A stretch of DNA of 64,000 nt from Cognaticolwellia mytili (GCF_002104475.1 NZ_NBOF01000002.1:186001-250000); one strand, 5' to 3'; shown: positions 9,143 through 17,711, numbered from the stretch's first letter. Numbers and translations are program-made. Notes: generated by a model not told the origin, from the letters alone.

Positions 9143-10333
9143 TTAAACCAAGTTGTTAATTGCTAACTCAGGGCTAACATCAGCGTCATAGTCAACGCCA
9201 TCAACGTTAAAGCCAAATAACTTCAAGAATTCACCATGGTAATTAGCGTAATCAGTTAACTCATCAATAGTGTCTGTATCAACGGTATTCCAAATTTCTG
9301 TCACTCGGTCTTGAACGCTATCTTCAAGCTCTTTATAGTTTTGGAATAAACGACCACCATCATCTAAACGCGGTGATTCACCATATAAATTTTCACGGAA
9401 CAAATCTTGAATTTGCTCAATACAACCTTGATAAGTACCATCAGCTTTCATCACTTTAAACATTGCTGAAATATATAAAGGCATAATTGGAATTGCCGAG
9501 CTTGCCTGTGTTACTACCGCATTTAAAGACGTAACATGAGCTTCGCCTGCAAGTTCTTTAGTGCTTTCTTTAATCGCTGCTGCTGCTCTATCAAGATCTT
9601 CTTTTGCACGACCAATAGTCGCATGGCCGTATATTGGCCAAGTTAATTTTTTACCAATATACGTATAAGAAGTGGTTTTAAAACCATTAGCAAGCACGCC
9701 AGCTTCTTGTAAAGCTTTGATCCAAAGCTCCCAATCTGCACCGCCCATCACATCGATAGTGCCTTGAATATCAGCCTCAGTTGCCGCTTCAACAGATACA
9801 GAATCAATCACACGTTTTGAAGTATTTAAATTCTTAGTAGTAACACTTTGTCCAATTGGCTTAAGCGTTGAAGAATAGACTTCACCGGTATCAGGATCTG
9901 TTCGTCGAGGTGATGCCAAGCTGTAGATAACTAGGTCAATTTCACCTAATTCAGCTTTAATAGTTTCGATAGCTTTTGCTTTAATTTCATGAGAAAAAGC
10001 ATCGCCATTAATATTTTTTGACCAGATACCAGCGTCATCAGCTGCAGCTTGAAATGCTGCAGTATTATACCAACCGGCAGAAGCCGTTTTCTTTTCTGTT
10101 GGTGGCTTTTCAAAGAAAATACCTAAGGTTTTTGCATTATTGCCAAAAGCGGCTGTGATGCGTGACGATAAACCGTAACCAGTTGACGCACCAATCACCA
10201 AAACATTTTTAGGCTTAGCTGTCGCTTGAGTTTGACTTTTAACATAAGAAATTTGTTCATTAACGTGTGCAGCACAACCATTAGGGTGAGCGTTAGTACA
10301 AATAAAACCACGAATTTTTGGCTTAATAACCAT
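9143..10333 (-). CDS. fabV: FabV, NADH-dependent enoyl-ACP reductase
   Basis: FabV carries out the last reduction of each fatty-acid elongation cycle (trans-2-enoyl-ACP to acyl-ACP). The 396 residues begin MVIKPKIRGFICTNAHPNGC, typical of the family. They carry the cofactor motif GASTGYG near residue 49 and the catalytic Y-x8-K as YGHATIGRAK. The ribosome site AAAAGG precedes the ATG. FabV is the triclosan-tolerant alternative to FabI, common in vibrios and relatives. No other fatty-acid genes adjoin it. A perfect palindrome lies 42 bases upstream and may be an operator. Confidence 0.96.
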   Translation of the reverse strand: MVIKPKIRGFICTNAHPNGCAAHVNEQISYVKSQTQATAKPKNVLVIGASTGYGLSSRITAAFGNNAKTLGIFFEKPPTEKKTASAGWYNTAAFQAAADDAGIWSKNINGDAFSHEIKAKAIETIKAELGEIDLVIYSLASPRRTDPDTGEVYSSTLKPIGQSVTTKNLNTSKRVIDSVSVEAATEADIQGTIDVMGGADWELWIKALQEAGVLANGFKTTSYTYIGKKLTWPIYGHATIGRAKEDLDRAAAAIKESTKELAGEAHVTSLNAVVTQASSAIPIMPLYISAMFKVMKADGTYQGCIEQIQDLFRENLYGESPRLDDGGRLFQNYKELEDSVQDRVTEIWNTVDTDTIDELTDYANYHGEFLKLFGFNVDGVDYDADVSPELAINNLV

Positions 10334-10374
10334 AACAATACCTTTTTAACATCACTCTAGCCCCCAAACTTAAA

Positions 10375-10390
10375 AGCATTAATTAATGCT
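10375..10390. promoter_or_regulatory. 16-bp perfect palindrome upstream of fabV
   Basis: AGCATTAATTAATGCT is fully self-complementary and sits 42 bases before the fabV start, where a repressor or activator of lipid synthesis could bind. No promoter hexamers are clear, and the regulator is unknown. Confidence 0.35.
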
Positions 10391-10439
10391 AGCAAGCTTT
10401 GTAATGCTTAGTGATAAATTGATTTTTAAAATGAAATTG

Positions 10440-10487
10440 CCGACTAGTTTACTCTTGCTTGAGCCATTAAGAGGTGCGACCAGTCGG
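10440..10487 (-). terminator. inverted repeat after dctP, possible terminator
   Basis: CCGACTAGT (10440-10448) and ACCAGTCGG (10479-10487) pair with one wobble around a 30-base loop just downstream of dctP. The following minus-strand sequence is only mildly T-rich, so the hairpin is a weak terminator or a stability element. Confidence 0.35.
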
Positions 10488-10510
10488 AAAAATATGAAAT
10501 TTATGAAAAA

Positions 10511-11614
10511 TTAGCGATTTTCATAGTACGACTGCAACGTTAGCTTGTTAAATTCATGCATAGAAGCAAGGAATTCGCTATAAGATTGCCAAACCCGCGC
10601 AAAGTCTTTATCAGCAGCAACTTGCTCAACTATCAGCGCATCAGTATGCTGTTTTAGCGCTTGCATAACTTCCATAGGAAATTGACGCAATTGCACTTTA
10701 TGCTCTTCGAGCAAAGTTTTTAATGCGGCGTTATTACGTGCGTTATATTCTGCCAATGTTGACTCATTAACAGCATTAGCCGCAACTTCAACAATAGCTT
10801 GCAAGTCAGCAGGTAAGGCATCAAATGCTTGTTGATTAATTAGAAACTCTAAACCTGTGCCGGGTTCATGCCAAACGGAAGAATAATAATAGTCAGCAGC
10901 TTGATAGAAACCAAAAGCCAAATCATTATAAGGCCCTACCCACTCAGTTGCATCAATAGCACCACTTTGTAGCGCAGAAAATATTTCGCCGCCTGTTAAC
11001 GTTACTGGAATTGCGCCAGCACTTTTAAGTACTTCACCAGCAAGTCCTGGGATACGCATTTTCAAACCTTGTAAATCAGCAACTGAGTTAATTTCTTTTT
11101 TAAACCAGCCACCAAATTGTGCGCCAGAATTACCACCAGGTAATGGCTTGATGCCAAACGGCTGATACAACTCTTGCCAAAGCTCTATACCACCACCGTA
11201 ATGCAACCAAGCATTAAACTCAGTCGCTGTCATACCAAATGGAATGGCACTAAAAATAGGGGCGGCTGGTATTTTTCCTTTCCAGTAGTATGAACCACTA
11301 TGGCCCATTTGCACTGTGCCTTGCGACACCGCGTCAAATACTTCAAAACCTGGAACTAATTCACCTGCACCGTAAACTTTTACGGTTAAACGTCCGTTAC
11401 TCATGGCGTTAACATGTTTTGCAAATTTTTCTGGCGCCATACCTAAACCAGGGAAATTCTTCGGCCAAGAGGTCACTAATTTCCAAGCAAACTTTTCTTG
11501 CTCAGGTTGTACATTACCTTCGGTAACTGCAGACGTTTTATTTTCACCACAACCAGTTAAAACAAACAATGAAAGGGCTAATACTGAAAAAGAACGGGTT
11601 ATTTTTTTTATCAT
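10511..11614 (-). CDS. TRAP transporter substrate-binding lipoprotein (TakP/DctP type)
   Basis: This extracytoplasmic receptor is expected to deliver a carboxylate to the DctQM permease. The 367 residues start with a lipoprotein signal ending LTGC (Cys22). The domain matches the TakP-type branch (2-oxo acid binders): PGLGMAPEKFAKHV, the substrate-arginine segment LKMRIPGLAGEV, and IDATEWVGPYNDLAFGF. By homology a monocarboxylate or 2-oxoacid such as pyruvate is the best guess, but the ligand cannot be read from sequence. It lies 4 bases after the large permease gene, an operon spacing. Confidence 0.88.
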   Translation of the reverse strand: MIKKITRSFSVLALSLFVLTGCGENKTSAVTEGNVQPEQEKFAWKLVTSWPKNFPGLGMAPEKFAKHVNAMSNGRLTVKVYGAGELVPGFEVFDAVSQGTVQMGHSGSYYWKGKIPAAPIFSAIPFGMTATEFNAWLHYGGGIELWQELYQPFGIKPLPGGNSGAQFGGWFKKEINSVADLQGLKMRIPGLAGEVLKSAGAIPVTLTGGEIFSALQSGAIDATEWVGPYNDLAFGFYQAADYYYSSVWHEPGTGLEFLINQQAFDALPADLQAIVEVAANAVNESTLAEYNARNNAALKTLLEEHKVQLRQFPMEVMQALKQHTDALIVEQVAADKDFARVWQSYSEFLASMHEFNKLTLQSYYENR

Positions 11615-11618
11615 AATG

Positions 11619-13001
11619 CTATCCGTATATTACGTTGGGTAACCAAGTCACTAAACTCGGCCAATAAGCTAAAGTACACAATAATATTAACTGTATAATA
11701 ATAAAAGGGATCACACCTTTATATATTGCAGAAGTTGGCACTGATTTATCGGCAACACCACGCAGATAAAATAATGCAAAGCCAAAAGGAGGTGTTAAAA
11801 AGGAGGTTTGTAAGTTCACTGCAATCATAATACCTAACCAAACTGGATCAAGTCCCATGGCAAGCAATACCGGTGCAACAATTGGCACTACAACAAAGGT
11901 TATTTCAATAAAGTCTAAAATAAAACCCAAAAGAAATATCACCAACATGACAATAAGTGTTGCACCGACAACCCCACCTGGCATTTGCTGAAAAAGCCCA
12001 TGAACAAGTTCTTCACCGCCGAAGCCACGAAAAACCAGTGAAAATAGGCTTGCACCGATCAAAATCAAAAACACCATTGAAGTGATTTTAACGGTAGTTT
12101 GCATAACTGCGGTTAAATTGTCTTTCGATAATTGTTTTTTCCATAATGCTAACAACAAAGCCCCTGTTGCGCCTACTCCGGCGGCCTCTGTTGGCGTTGC
12201 AAAACCCAATAATATTGAACCTAGTACAGAAAACATTAATAACAATGGCGGTAACAATGCAGAAACAAACATAGCAATGGTAAGTTTTTGCTCAGTTTCA
12301 TCATTGTTCAACTTTATACGTTTAGGAATGTCATCTGGTTTAAATACTGCGACAAATATGCAATATAAAATATAGAAAGCCACCAGTATCAAGCCAGGTA
12401 TTACCGCACCGGCGAATAAATCCCCTACTGATACGGTTTTGGGATTAAATATTCCCATGGTTAATTGCGCTTTTTGATAAGCACTTGAGAGTACATCGCC
12501 CAGCAAAACCAAAGCAATTGAAGGAGGTATTATTTGTCCGAGCGTACCCGTTGCGCAAATAATACCAGACGAAAACGCCGGACTATAACCACGTTTTAAC
12601 ATCGTTGGTAGTGACAACAAACCCATAGTGACTACTGTAGCACCAACAATGCCAGTACTTGCTGCAAGCAACATGCCGACTAAAGTCACTGATATTGCTA
12701 AGCCCGCATTAAAACGACCAAATAATAAGGCCATGGCATTTAATAAGTTTTCGGCAACTTTCGAGCGTTCTAACATTGCGCCCATAAAAACAAATAATGG
12801 TACGGCTAATAAGGTTTGATTATTGAGTACACCATAAAGGCGATTTGGCAATGCATGTAAAAATGCCACTTCAAAAAAGCCGCTACTAACACCAATGCCA
12901 GCAAAAATTAGCGCAACACCCGCTAATGACAACGCAACAGGATAGCCCAGCAACAAAACACCACACACGGCGGCAAACATTAATAACGAGATATATTCCA
13001 T
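11619..13001 (-). CDS. TRAP transporter large permease (DctM)
   Basis: A 460-residue membrane protein with about twelve helices and the DctM signatures LAVPLFVFMGAMLERS, GTLGQIIPPSIALVLLGD, GFATPTEAAGVGA and LQTSFLTPPFGFALFYLRG. DctM forms the translocation path of TRAP transporters, driven by the sodium gradient that the Na+-NQR in this window would generate. It lies between dctQ (2-base gap) and dctP (4-base gap). The long cytoplasmic insert around residues 220-235 is charged, as is common in the subfamily. Confidence 0.93.
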   Translation of the reverse strand: MEYISLLMFAAVCGVLLLGYPVALSLAGVALIFAGIGVSSGFFEVAFLHALPNRLYGVLNNQTLLAVPLFVFMGAMLERSKVAENLLNAMALLFGRFNAGLAISVTLVGMLLAASTGIVGATVVTMGLLSLPTMLKRGYSPAFSSGIICATGTLGQIIPPSIALVLLGDVLSSAYQKAQLTMGIFNPKTVSVGDLFAGAVIPGLILVAFYILYCIFVAVFKPDDIPKRIKLNNDETEQKLTIAMFVSALLPPLLLMFSVLGSILLGFATPTEAAGVGATGALLLALWKKQLSKDNLTAVMQTTVKITSMVFLILIGASLFSLVFRGFGGEELVHGLFQQMPGGVVGATLIVMLVIFLLGFILDFIEITFVVVPIVAPVLLAMGLDPVWLGIMIAVNLQTSFLTPPFGFALFYLRGVADKSVPTSAIYKGVIPFIIIQLILLCTLAYWPSLVTWLPNVIYG

Positions 13002-13003
13002 TA

Positions 13004-13540
13004 CTAAACCTCGTTCATAGTAAGTTTATTTGCAGAGATAATGACTAATAGATTACGTAAAACTTCTGCTAGCCCTTGAAAAAGCATAGTAACGGCAAGT
13101 GTTAGAATAAGTGTTTTATTAAGATAAACTAGCGGTAAACCACCAGCTTCAGAAGAACGTTCCATGATCTGCCATGCGGCTAAAACATAGTTAATACTAA
13201 TAAAAAATATAAAGACACAAACTGGCATCAAAAGTACTAAGCCACCAATTAAATTGACCCACGCCTTTTGTATTAAAGAGAACTTTTGATAGAAAATATC
13301 AACACGTACGTGGCCATCGTGCTTTAAGGTATATGCCGCACCGAGCATAAATACAATGCCATGAAAATACAGCACTGATTCTTGCATCGCAATCCAGCCA
13401 AGATTAAAGCCGTAGCGCAATACAACAATAGTAAAGGTCAGTAAAACCATTAGCAGCGTCAACCAAGAAATCATTTTACCTAACATTTCAGTAAATGAAT
13501 CGATAATGCGCACAAGCTTACTGGCAGTAGTTAGCAACAT
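13004..13540 (-). CDS. TRAP transporter small permease (DctQ)
   Basis: A 178-residue protein with four hydrophobic helices and the DctQ pattern (WLTLLMVLLTFTIVVLRYGF, then AMQESVLYFHG). I place the start at the ATG at 13540, preceded by a TGGAA ribosome site. A frame running 30 codons further upstream enters the tandem repeat and encodes nothing family-like. It is the first gene of the TRAP operon, whose promoter must lie in or next to the repeat array. Confidence 0.9.
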   Translation of the reverse strand: MLLTTASKLVRIIDSFTEMLGKMISWLTLLMVLLTFTIVVLRYGFNLGWIAMQESVLYFHGIVFMLGAAYTLKHDGHVRVDIFYQKFSLIQKAWVNLIGGLVLLMPVCVFIFFISINYVLAAWQIMERSSEAGGLPLVYLNKTLILTLAVTMLFQGLAEVLRNLLVIISANKLTMNEV

Positions 13541-13604
13541 AGCTATTCCATTTCTTTTTATTATTTGAGTTTTGGAAGTTATACCGTCAAAAATTGTACC
13601 GTAG

Positions 13605-13861
13605 ATACACGCTCCTGTACATCCATGCACCCGCGATATTGCCTACATGGATGTAGGTACTTAGTTTTTGTCTGGAACATAAAAACTGACCGTACTTCCT
13701 GTACATACACGCTCCTGTGCATCCATGCACCCGCGATATTGCCTACATGGATGTAGGTACTTAATTTTTGTCTGGAACATAAAAACTGACCGTACTTCCT
13801 GTACATACACGCTCCTGTGCATCCATGCACCCGCGATATACCGTACTTCCTGTACATAAAA
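13605..13861. repeat. tandem repeat array, 100-bp unit, about 2.5 copies
   Basis: Copies 13611-13710 and 13711-13810 are exactly 100 bp and differ at two positions. A third copy from 13811 has lost its middle and ends near 13861. Each unit carries the palindrome GTGCATCCATGCAC (GTACATCCATGCAC in copy 1). Copies 1 and 2 also have CCTACATGGATGTAGG (13642-13657 and 13742-13757) and GTACTTCCTGTAC. Open frames through it (92 and 68 codons) are artefacts. It fills the spacer between bolA and the TRAP operon. The last 53 bases match 1028-1080. Confidence 0.92.
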
Positions 13862-13862
13862 C

Positions 13863-13889
13863 AACACCGCTAATATAATATTAACGGTG
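13863..13889 (-). terminator. hairpin after bolA, probable terminator
   Basis: CACCGCTAATA and TATTAACGGTG form an 11-bp stem with one mismatch. On the minus strand it is followed by TTGTTTTA. It lies 45 bases after the bolA stop and directly next to the repeat array. Confidence 0.5.
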
Positions 13890-13933
13890 CCTATGTAAAG
13901 TAACGATAATTTTACGCGAATTACATGAAAAAG

Positions 13934-14257
13934 TTATCCCGCCTTTTTACCGCCTCCTAAGCAATTTGGAGATAAAGGTGTATTATCTGCGTAATAATTT
14001 TGCCATTCGGTTTCAGTATAGGTATGTAGTGCCAAAGCATGTATTTTTTCAGCTAGCTCTGTAGCCAGCAAAGAATTAATGGCACGATGACGTTTAATCA
14101 AACGCTCACCTTCAAAATCCTCTGATACAATAATAACTTTAAAGTGTGATTCGCTACCCGGCGCAACGTTATGCTGATGGCTTTCATTGATGACATCGAG
14201 GTGGATGGGTGAAAATGCAGAAAGTAACTTTTCTTGGATTACAGCTTCTATTGTCAT
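13934..14257 (-). CDS. bolA: BolA-family protein
   Basis: This 107-residue protein has the BolA fold signature: an N-terminal IQEKLLSAF segment, a histidine-rich loop (ESHQHNVAPGSESHF) and FEGERLIKRHRAINSLL with the family's RHR motif. BolA proteins pair with monothiol glutaredoxins in iron-sulfur and iron handling and affect morphology and motility genes. In E. coli bolA neighbours yajG and ampG; here those two lie 4.6 kb and further downstream, separated by two exported paralogues and rlmG. The upstream region contains nested inverted repeats that may regulate it. Confidence 0.92.
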   Translation of the reverse strand: MTIEAVIQEKLLSAFSPIHLDVINESHQHNVAPGSESHFKVIIVSEDFEGERLIKRHRAINSLLATELAEKIHALALHTYTETEWQNYYADNTPLSPNCLGGGKKAG

Positions 14258-14281
14258 ATTATTTTTCCTGGATTTGATCCG

Positions 14282-14352
14282 TTATCGACCACTATTAATT
14301 TTAGTCATTGTCGATAATTATGCCATCTATCTAGATGGCTGACTGCATAATT
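14282..14352. promoter_or_regulatory. abutting inverted repeats upstream of bolA
   Basis: TTATCGAC (14282-14289) pairs with GTCGATAA (14310-14317). Directly next to it, AATTATGC (14316-14323) pairs with GCATAATT (14345-14352), enclosing the palindrome GCCATCTA-TC-TAGATGGC (14322-14339). They start 25 bases before the bolA ATG and could be operators or a structured leader. Besides these and the terminator at 14604 I see nothing in the 14258-14669 spacer. Confidence 0.4.
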
Positions 14353-14603
14353 TCACATATTTATTTTTCGTTTATTAATTAATGACTGAACGCCAAAAGC
14401 TTTATCGGAAGGATAAAGTTAATGTTTAACAGTTACTTTTTAAATTGCCAATGAAGCTAGAGGTATGGTATTTATTGCTCATGGTTTACAAGCTAGTTCT
14501 GAAAGCACGATCATTAACCTTTTTTTAATACTCGATATACATAAACTAAACTCTCGTTTTCAACAAATCTGAACATCTGAAACTTTTATAGTTTCTGTTA
14601 GAC

Positions 14604-14638
14604 AAAAAAACCGCCAATTTGCATTAGCGGTTTTTTAT
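14604..14638 (-). terminator. Rho-independent terminator after the exported paralogue pair
   Basis: AAAAACCGC and GCGGTTTTTT arms flank a loop about 30 bases after the stop of the 485-residue gene, with T-runs on both strands. Confidence 0.8.
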
Positions 14639-14669
14639 TTACGTTATTCCATTAATAGGAAAATTGTTA

Positions 14670-16127
14670 TTACAATAACCGATTAACAATAGGACAGTTA
14701 ATTATTATCCCACTAGAGCCATACGCTGAACCGCCAGGTCCAGTAATAAAACCGCGCTGAGCCATACCTAAAATAGCAAATTCTTCGGTCATTCGTGAGC
14801 GGTAACCGTTATCAATAGCTTCTTGCGTCCATTGACCTAAATTAAGATCCCAAAGAGGACTATAATCTGTTGCTATTGTTGGTATACCACCTAAAACATT
14901 AAGTGGTCCCCCTTCACCTAAAATCGCACTATTAAAACCTTGGCGCTGAGGATTAACTTCAGATTCAACATTTGACGGACCATTAGTAAAACCAAAAATT
15001 CGTTCAACAGCACTAAATAGTGAGTCATCACCACCAACACCAATATTAGCTAACGCAGGAGAATATATTGCTCCTTCTAGAGCCGCTGGTAATGCAGCAG
15101 AGGCGTCAGTTGATAGATACTGTACTGGGCGACCAAAACTAAAACCTAATGTTAACGCTAAAGTTACAGTACCTGGTTCACCGTTATCGCCAGGACAAAT
15201 ACTAACTACGCTATCATGCAACAACGCTTTTGCAGCTGCTTCTTGACCTTCAGGAATACCATCACAATAGGCAGATAGCTGGGTTTCGTTGGTATTGAAA
15301 GAAACCATTGGAGCATTGTATATATGATTTCTAGCATTAGATATTTTAACTAGTGGACTATAAAAGCCATCTTCATCACCGATATCTGTACCTATAGCAC
15401 CAGGTGATATAGTTAATGCTGACAGCAGATTATTAACACCCGAAGCATCTGTTGAGCTAGATTCAACACTGCGCACCGTTGAAAAATCAACCGCACCACC
15501 TGATGTTATTAAAACACCATCTTGGTCATAAAATCCTCTTCGAACCGCTGAAGGATTAAAGCTATCACTAGAGTCTGAAACATCAGCAAAAGCTAGCTTC
15601 GCACTAAAGTTTAATCCTAATGCTTCGGCATTATCTTTATCCGAAGTATCCGTAACTATATACCAAAACCGTTGGCCATTTTGTGGGCCACCAGATTCTA
15701 AGCGTCCTTCATATAAAGGCAGAGTAACAGTTGCAGGATCTGTCTGTTGATCTACCGTTCCTGCCGTCAATAGCTGTAACGGACCAATTAAATTAGGATT
15801 AACTGATGATGGTGCTGGTCCAAAATAAGTCAACGGGATGTCAGAACCGACAGAAGGAGGACCAGGAGCAACATCATCTTCATCGCTATCAAATTCGGAA
15901 GGATTACCTGCCACTAATGTAAAAGCGTTAGTTTTACTGCTTGTACTATCAGCAAAATCCTGTGCTAAGCGACCACCAGCAACAGTAATGTCGGTTAACG
16001 TTGGTGGTGGTACTACACCTGCGGGTCCTTGGGGACCTGCAGGTCCAGTTGAACCGTCACCACCACATGCTGTAAGTGCTAATGATAACGCAGTAACACT
16101 TAGTATTTCTTTGGTATGTTTATTCAT
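14670..16127 (-). CDS. exported lipoprotein of unknown family (paralogue B)
   Basis: I do not recognise the family. The 485 residues start with a lipoprotein signal ending LTAC, then a short collagen-like stretch (GSTGPAGPQGPAG, about residues 25-37), then a domain shared along its whole length with the next gene. Shared blocks include IPLTYFGPAPSSV, GPLQLLTAG, TLPLYEGRL, LAFAD, AALEGAIYSP, GADDSLFSAVERIFGF-like text, NPQRQGF, GGPLNVLGGIP, ATDYSPLWDLNLG and FITGPGG...INCPIV. Three cysteines are conserved between the paralogues. No catalytic motif is evident. It lies 32 bases after its paralogue, so they are probably co-transcribed and arose by tandem duplication. Confidence 0.8.
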   Translation of the reverse strand: MNKHTKEILSVTALSLALTACGGDGSTGPAGPQGPAGVVPPPTLTDITVAGGRLAQDFADSTSSKTNAFTLVAGNPSEFDSDEDDVAPGPPSVGSDIPLTYFGPAPSSVNPNLIGPLQLLTAGTVDQQTDPATVTLPLYEGRLESGGPQNGQRFWYIVTDTSDKDNAEALGLNFSAKLAFADVSDSSDSFNPSAVRRGFYDQDGVLITSGGAVDFSTVRSVESSSTDASGVNNLLSALTISPGAIGTDIGDEDGFYSPLVKISNARNHIYNAPMVSFNTNETQLSAYCDGIPEGQEAAAKALLHDSVVSICPGDNGEPGTVTLALTLGFSFGRPVQYLSTDASAALPAALEGAIYSPALANIGVGGDDSLFSAVERIFGFTNGPSNVESEVNPQRQGFNSAILGEGGPLNVLGGIPTIATDYSPLWDLNLGQWTQEAIDNGYRSRMTEEFAILGMAQRGFITGPGGSAYGSSGIIINCPIVNRLL

Positions 16128-16159
16128 AATATTAATCTCTGTTTATTAAAGCTAAGTGT

Positions 16160-17353
16160 TTACAAAAAACGGTGAACGATTGGACAATTAATAATATTAC
16201 CCGTTGAGCCATAGCGAGCACCGCCGGGCCCAGTAATAAATCCTCTCTCAACTAAGCCAAGAATTTGAAACTCTTCGGTTAACCGAGAAACATAATTCTT
16301 ATCGACAGCTTCCTGGGTCCATTCACCTAAATTTAGATCCCATAACGGGCTATAATCTGTTGCTACAGTTGGAATACCACCAAGTACATTAAGTGGTCCA
16401 CCTTCACCGGATAAAGCACTGAAGAAACCTTGTCGTTGAGGATTCACTTGATTTTCAACGGTATTAGTTGGGCCATTTATGAAGCCAAAAATACGTTCAA
16501 CGGCACTAAATAACGAATCATCCGCACCAACAGCAACATCGCGTAGACCCGGGGCAAAAATTGCTCCTTCTAAAGCCGCAGGTAGTTCATTATTTGCATC
16601 AGTGCTTAAATAAAAGACCGGTTTAGCAAAGCTAAACCCTGAAGTTAATTCAAGAGTTACAGTGCCCTCTTCAGGACATATATTAACAACTTTGTCATGT
16701 ACTAATGAGTAATCCGGCGTGCTATCACAAAAATCTAAATCTTCAGCACTGGTACCAAAAGCAATCATAGGGGCATTGTAAATATGTTCGCCAGCAGTGG
16801 TAATTTTGACTAACGGAGAATAAAGTTCGTCACCAACTGCTCCTGGTTGAAAACTACTTGGTGGAAATGCTGGAGCATCGGAATCAGTGCTATTTCCAGG
16901 GACGACACTGCGCTCAGGAGAAAAATCAACGGAGCCCCAATGAAACAACAAAGTACCGTCAAAGCTTGTTTCCGCAATCCTTACGGCACGTAAGTTATCA
17001 GCAAAAGCAAGTTTAGCGGCATGATTAATACCTAAAGCTTTTGCAACATCTGCATCGGTAGTATCTGTAATAACATACCAAACAGATTCGCCAGTTTCTT
17101 TTAATCGGCCTTCATATAGCGGTAACGTAATGGTACCCGCGTCAAAATCTATTTCGCCTGCGGTCAGTAATTGCAGCGGCCCAATAAGCTCTGGTTCAAC
17201 ACTAGATGGTGGTGGCCCAAAATACGTGACAGGAATATCTGTACCAATTGAAGGAGGAGATATCTGAGAATCATCATCTAGTTGTTGTGCCACTGTCTGT
17301 GTAGAGCCTAGTGCGAATAAAATACTAGAAACTAATGTTGCTATTCTTTTCAT
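16160..17353 (-). CDS. exported protein of unknown family (paralogue A)
   Basis: Family not recognised. The 397 residues begin with a Sec signal peptide (positive MKR, hydrophobic core, cleavage after about TVAQ), so the mature protein is probably periplasmic or secreted and not lipidated. It aligns end to end with the downstream 485-residue lipoprotein (TYFGPPPSSV, LYEGRL, YSPLWDLNLGEWTQEAV, terminal INCPIVHRFL) but lacks the lipobox and collagen-like segment. The ATG at 17351-17353 has AAAGG upstream. The divergent spacer to rlmG holds repeated GTCACA motifs. The pair sits between bolA and yajG, an otherwise conserved neighbourhood. Confidence 0.8.
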   Translation of the reverse strand: MKRIATLVSSILFALGSTQTVAQQLDDDSQISPPSIGTDIPVTYFGPPPSSVEPELIGPLQLLTAGEIDFDAGTITLPLYEGRLKETGESVWYVITDTTDADVAKALGINHAAKLAFADNLRAVRIAETSFDGTLLFHWGSVDFSPERSVVPGNSTDSDAPAFPPSSFQPGAVGDELYSPLVKITTAGEHIYNAPMIAFGTSAEDLDFCDSTPDYSLVHDKVVNICPEEGTVTLELTSGFSFAKPVFYLSTDANNELPAALEGAIFAPGLRDVAVGADDSLFSAVERIFGFINGPTNTVENQVNPQRQGFFSALSGEGGPLNVLGGIPTVATDYSPLWDLNLGEWTQEAVDKNYVSRLTEEFQILGLVERGFITGPGGARYGSTGNIINCPIVHRFL

Positions 17354-17405
17354 GTTGCTAACCTTTGCGAGTTAATAAGGGATCTCAACTATCATAAAGA
17401 TAAAG

Positions 17406-17486
17406 CGTCACAGGACTGTCACAAAAGAATAACGACAACAAATAAATAGTGTCACAGAAAAAGAAAAACATCACGAAACTGTCACA
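17406..17486. promoter_or_regulatory. cluster of GTCACA motifs in divergent promoter region
   Basis: GTCACA occurs at 17407, 17418, 17451 and 17481, three of them as TGTCACA, with a further TGTCACA at 17673. The first pair is spaced 11 bases start to start (CGTCACAGGACTGTCACA), resembling the direct-repeat layout of PhoB-type boxes; the later gaps of 33 and 30 are near helical multiples. This suggests an OmpR/PhoB-family operator for the exported pair. The rest of 17354-17711 shows nothing definite. Confidence 0.4.
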
Positions 17487-17711
17487 AAAATAACAGCTCA
17501 ATCAAAAACAAATAATCTCATCTATTACAGATACCTTTTTCTTTACCTCATCAGATAATTAATTTAATGAACTGTAACTAGATTAAAGGTTTTTTAAGTT
17601 ATCAATTTGCAAAAGTGAGGAATTAACTTCGCACAATAAAATCCTAATTAACTAGCTCACAGAGTGAAATTTTGTCACAATATCAGCCACGCCAACCAAG
17701 TTTAAACTGCT

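Noticed and set aside
13541-13630. 30-codon N-terminal extension of DctQ
   Set aside because: It reads into the repeat array and is not family-like; the ATG at 13540 has a ribosome site.
13605-13861. possible CRISPR array
   Set aside because: The whole 100-bp unit repeats with no variable spacers, the unit is too long, and no cas gene is present.
13565-13867. 63-, 92- and 68-codon open frames
   Set aside because: The 100-bp unit is open in several frames by chance; repeated peptide text follows the DNA repeat and no start signals exist.
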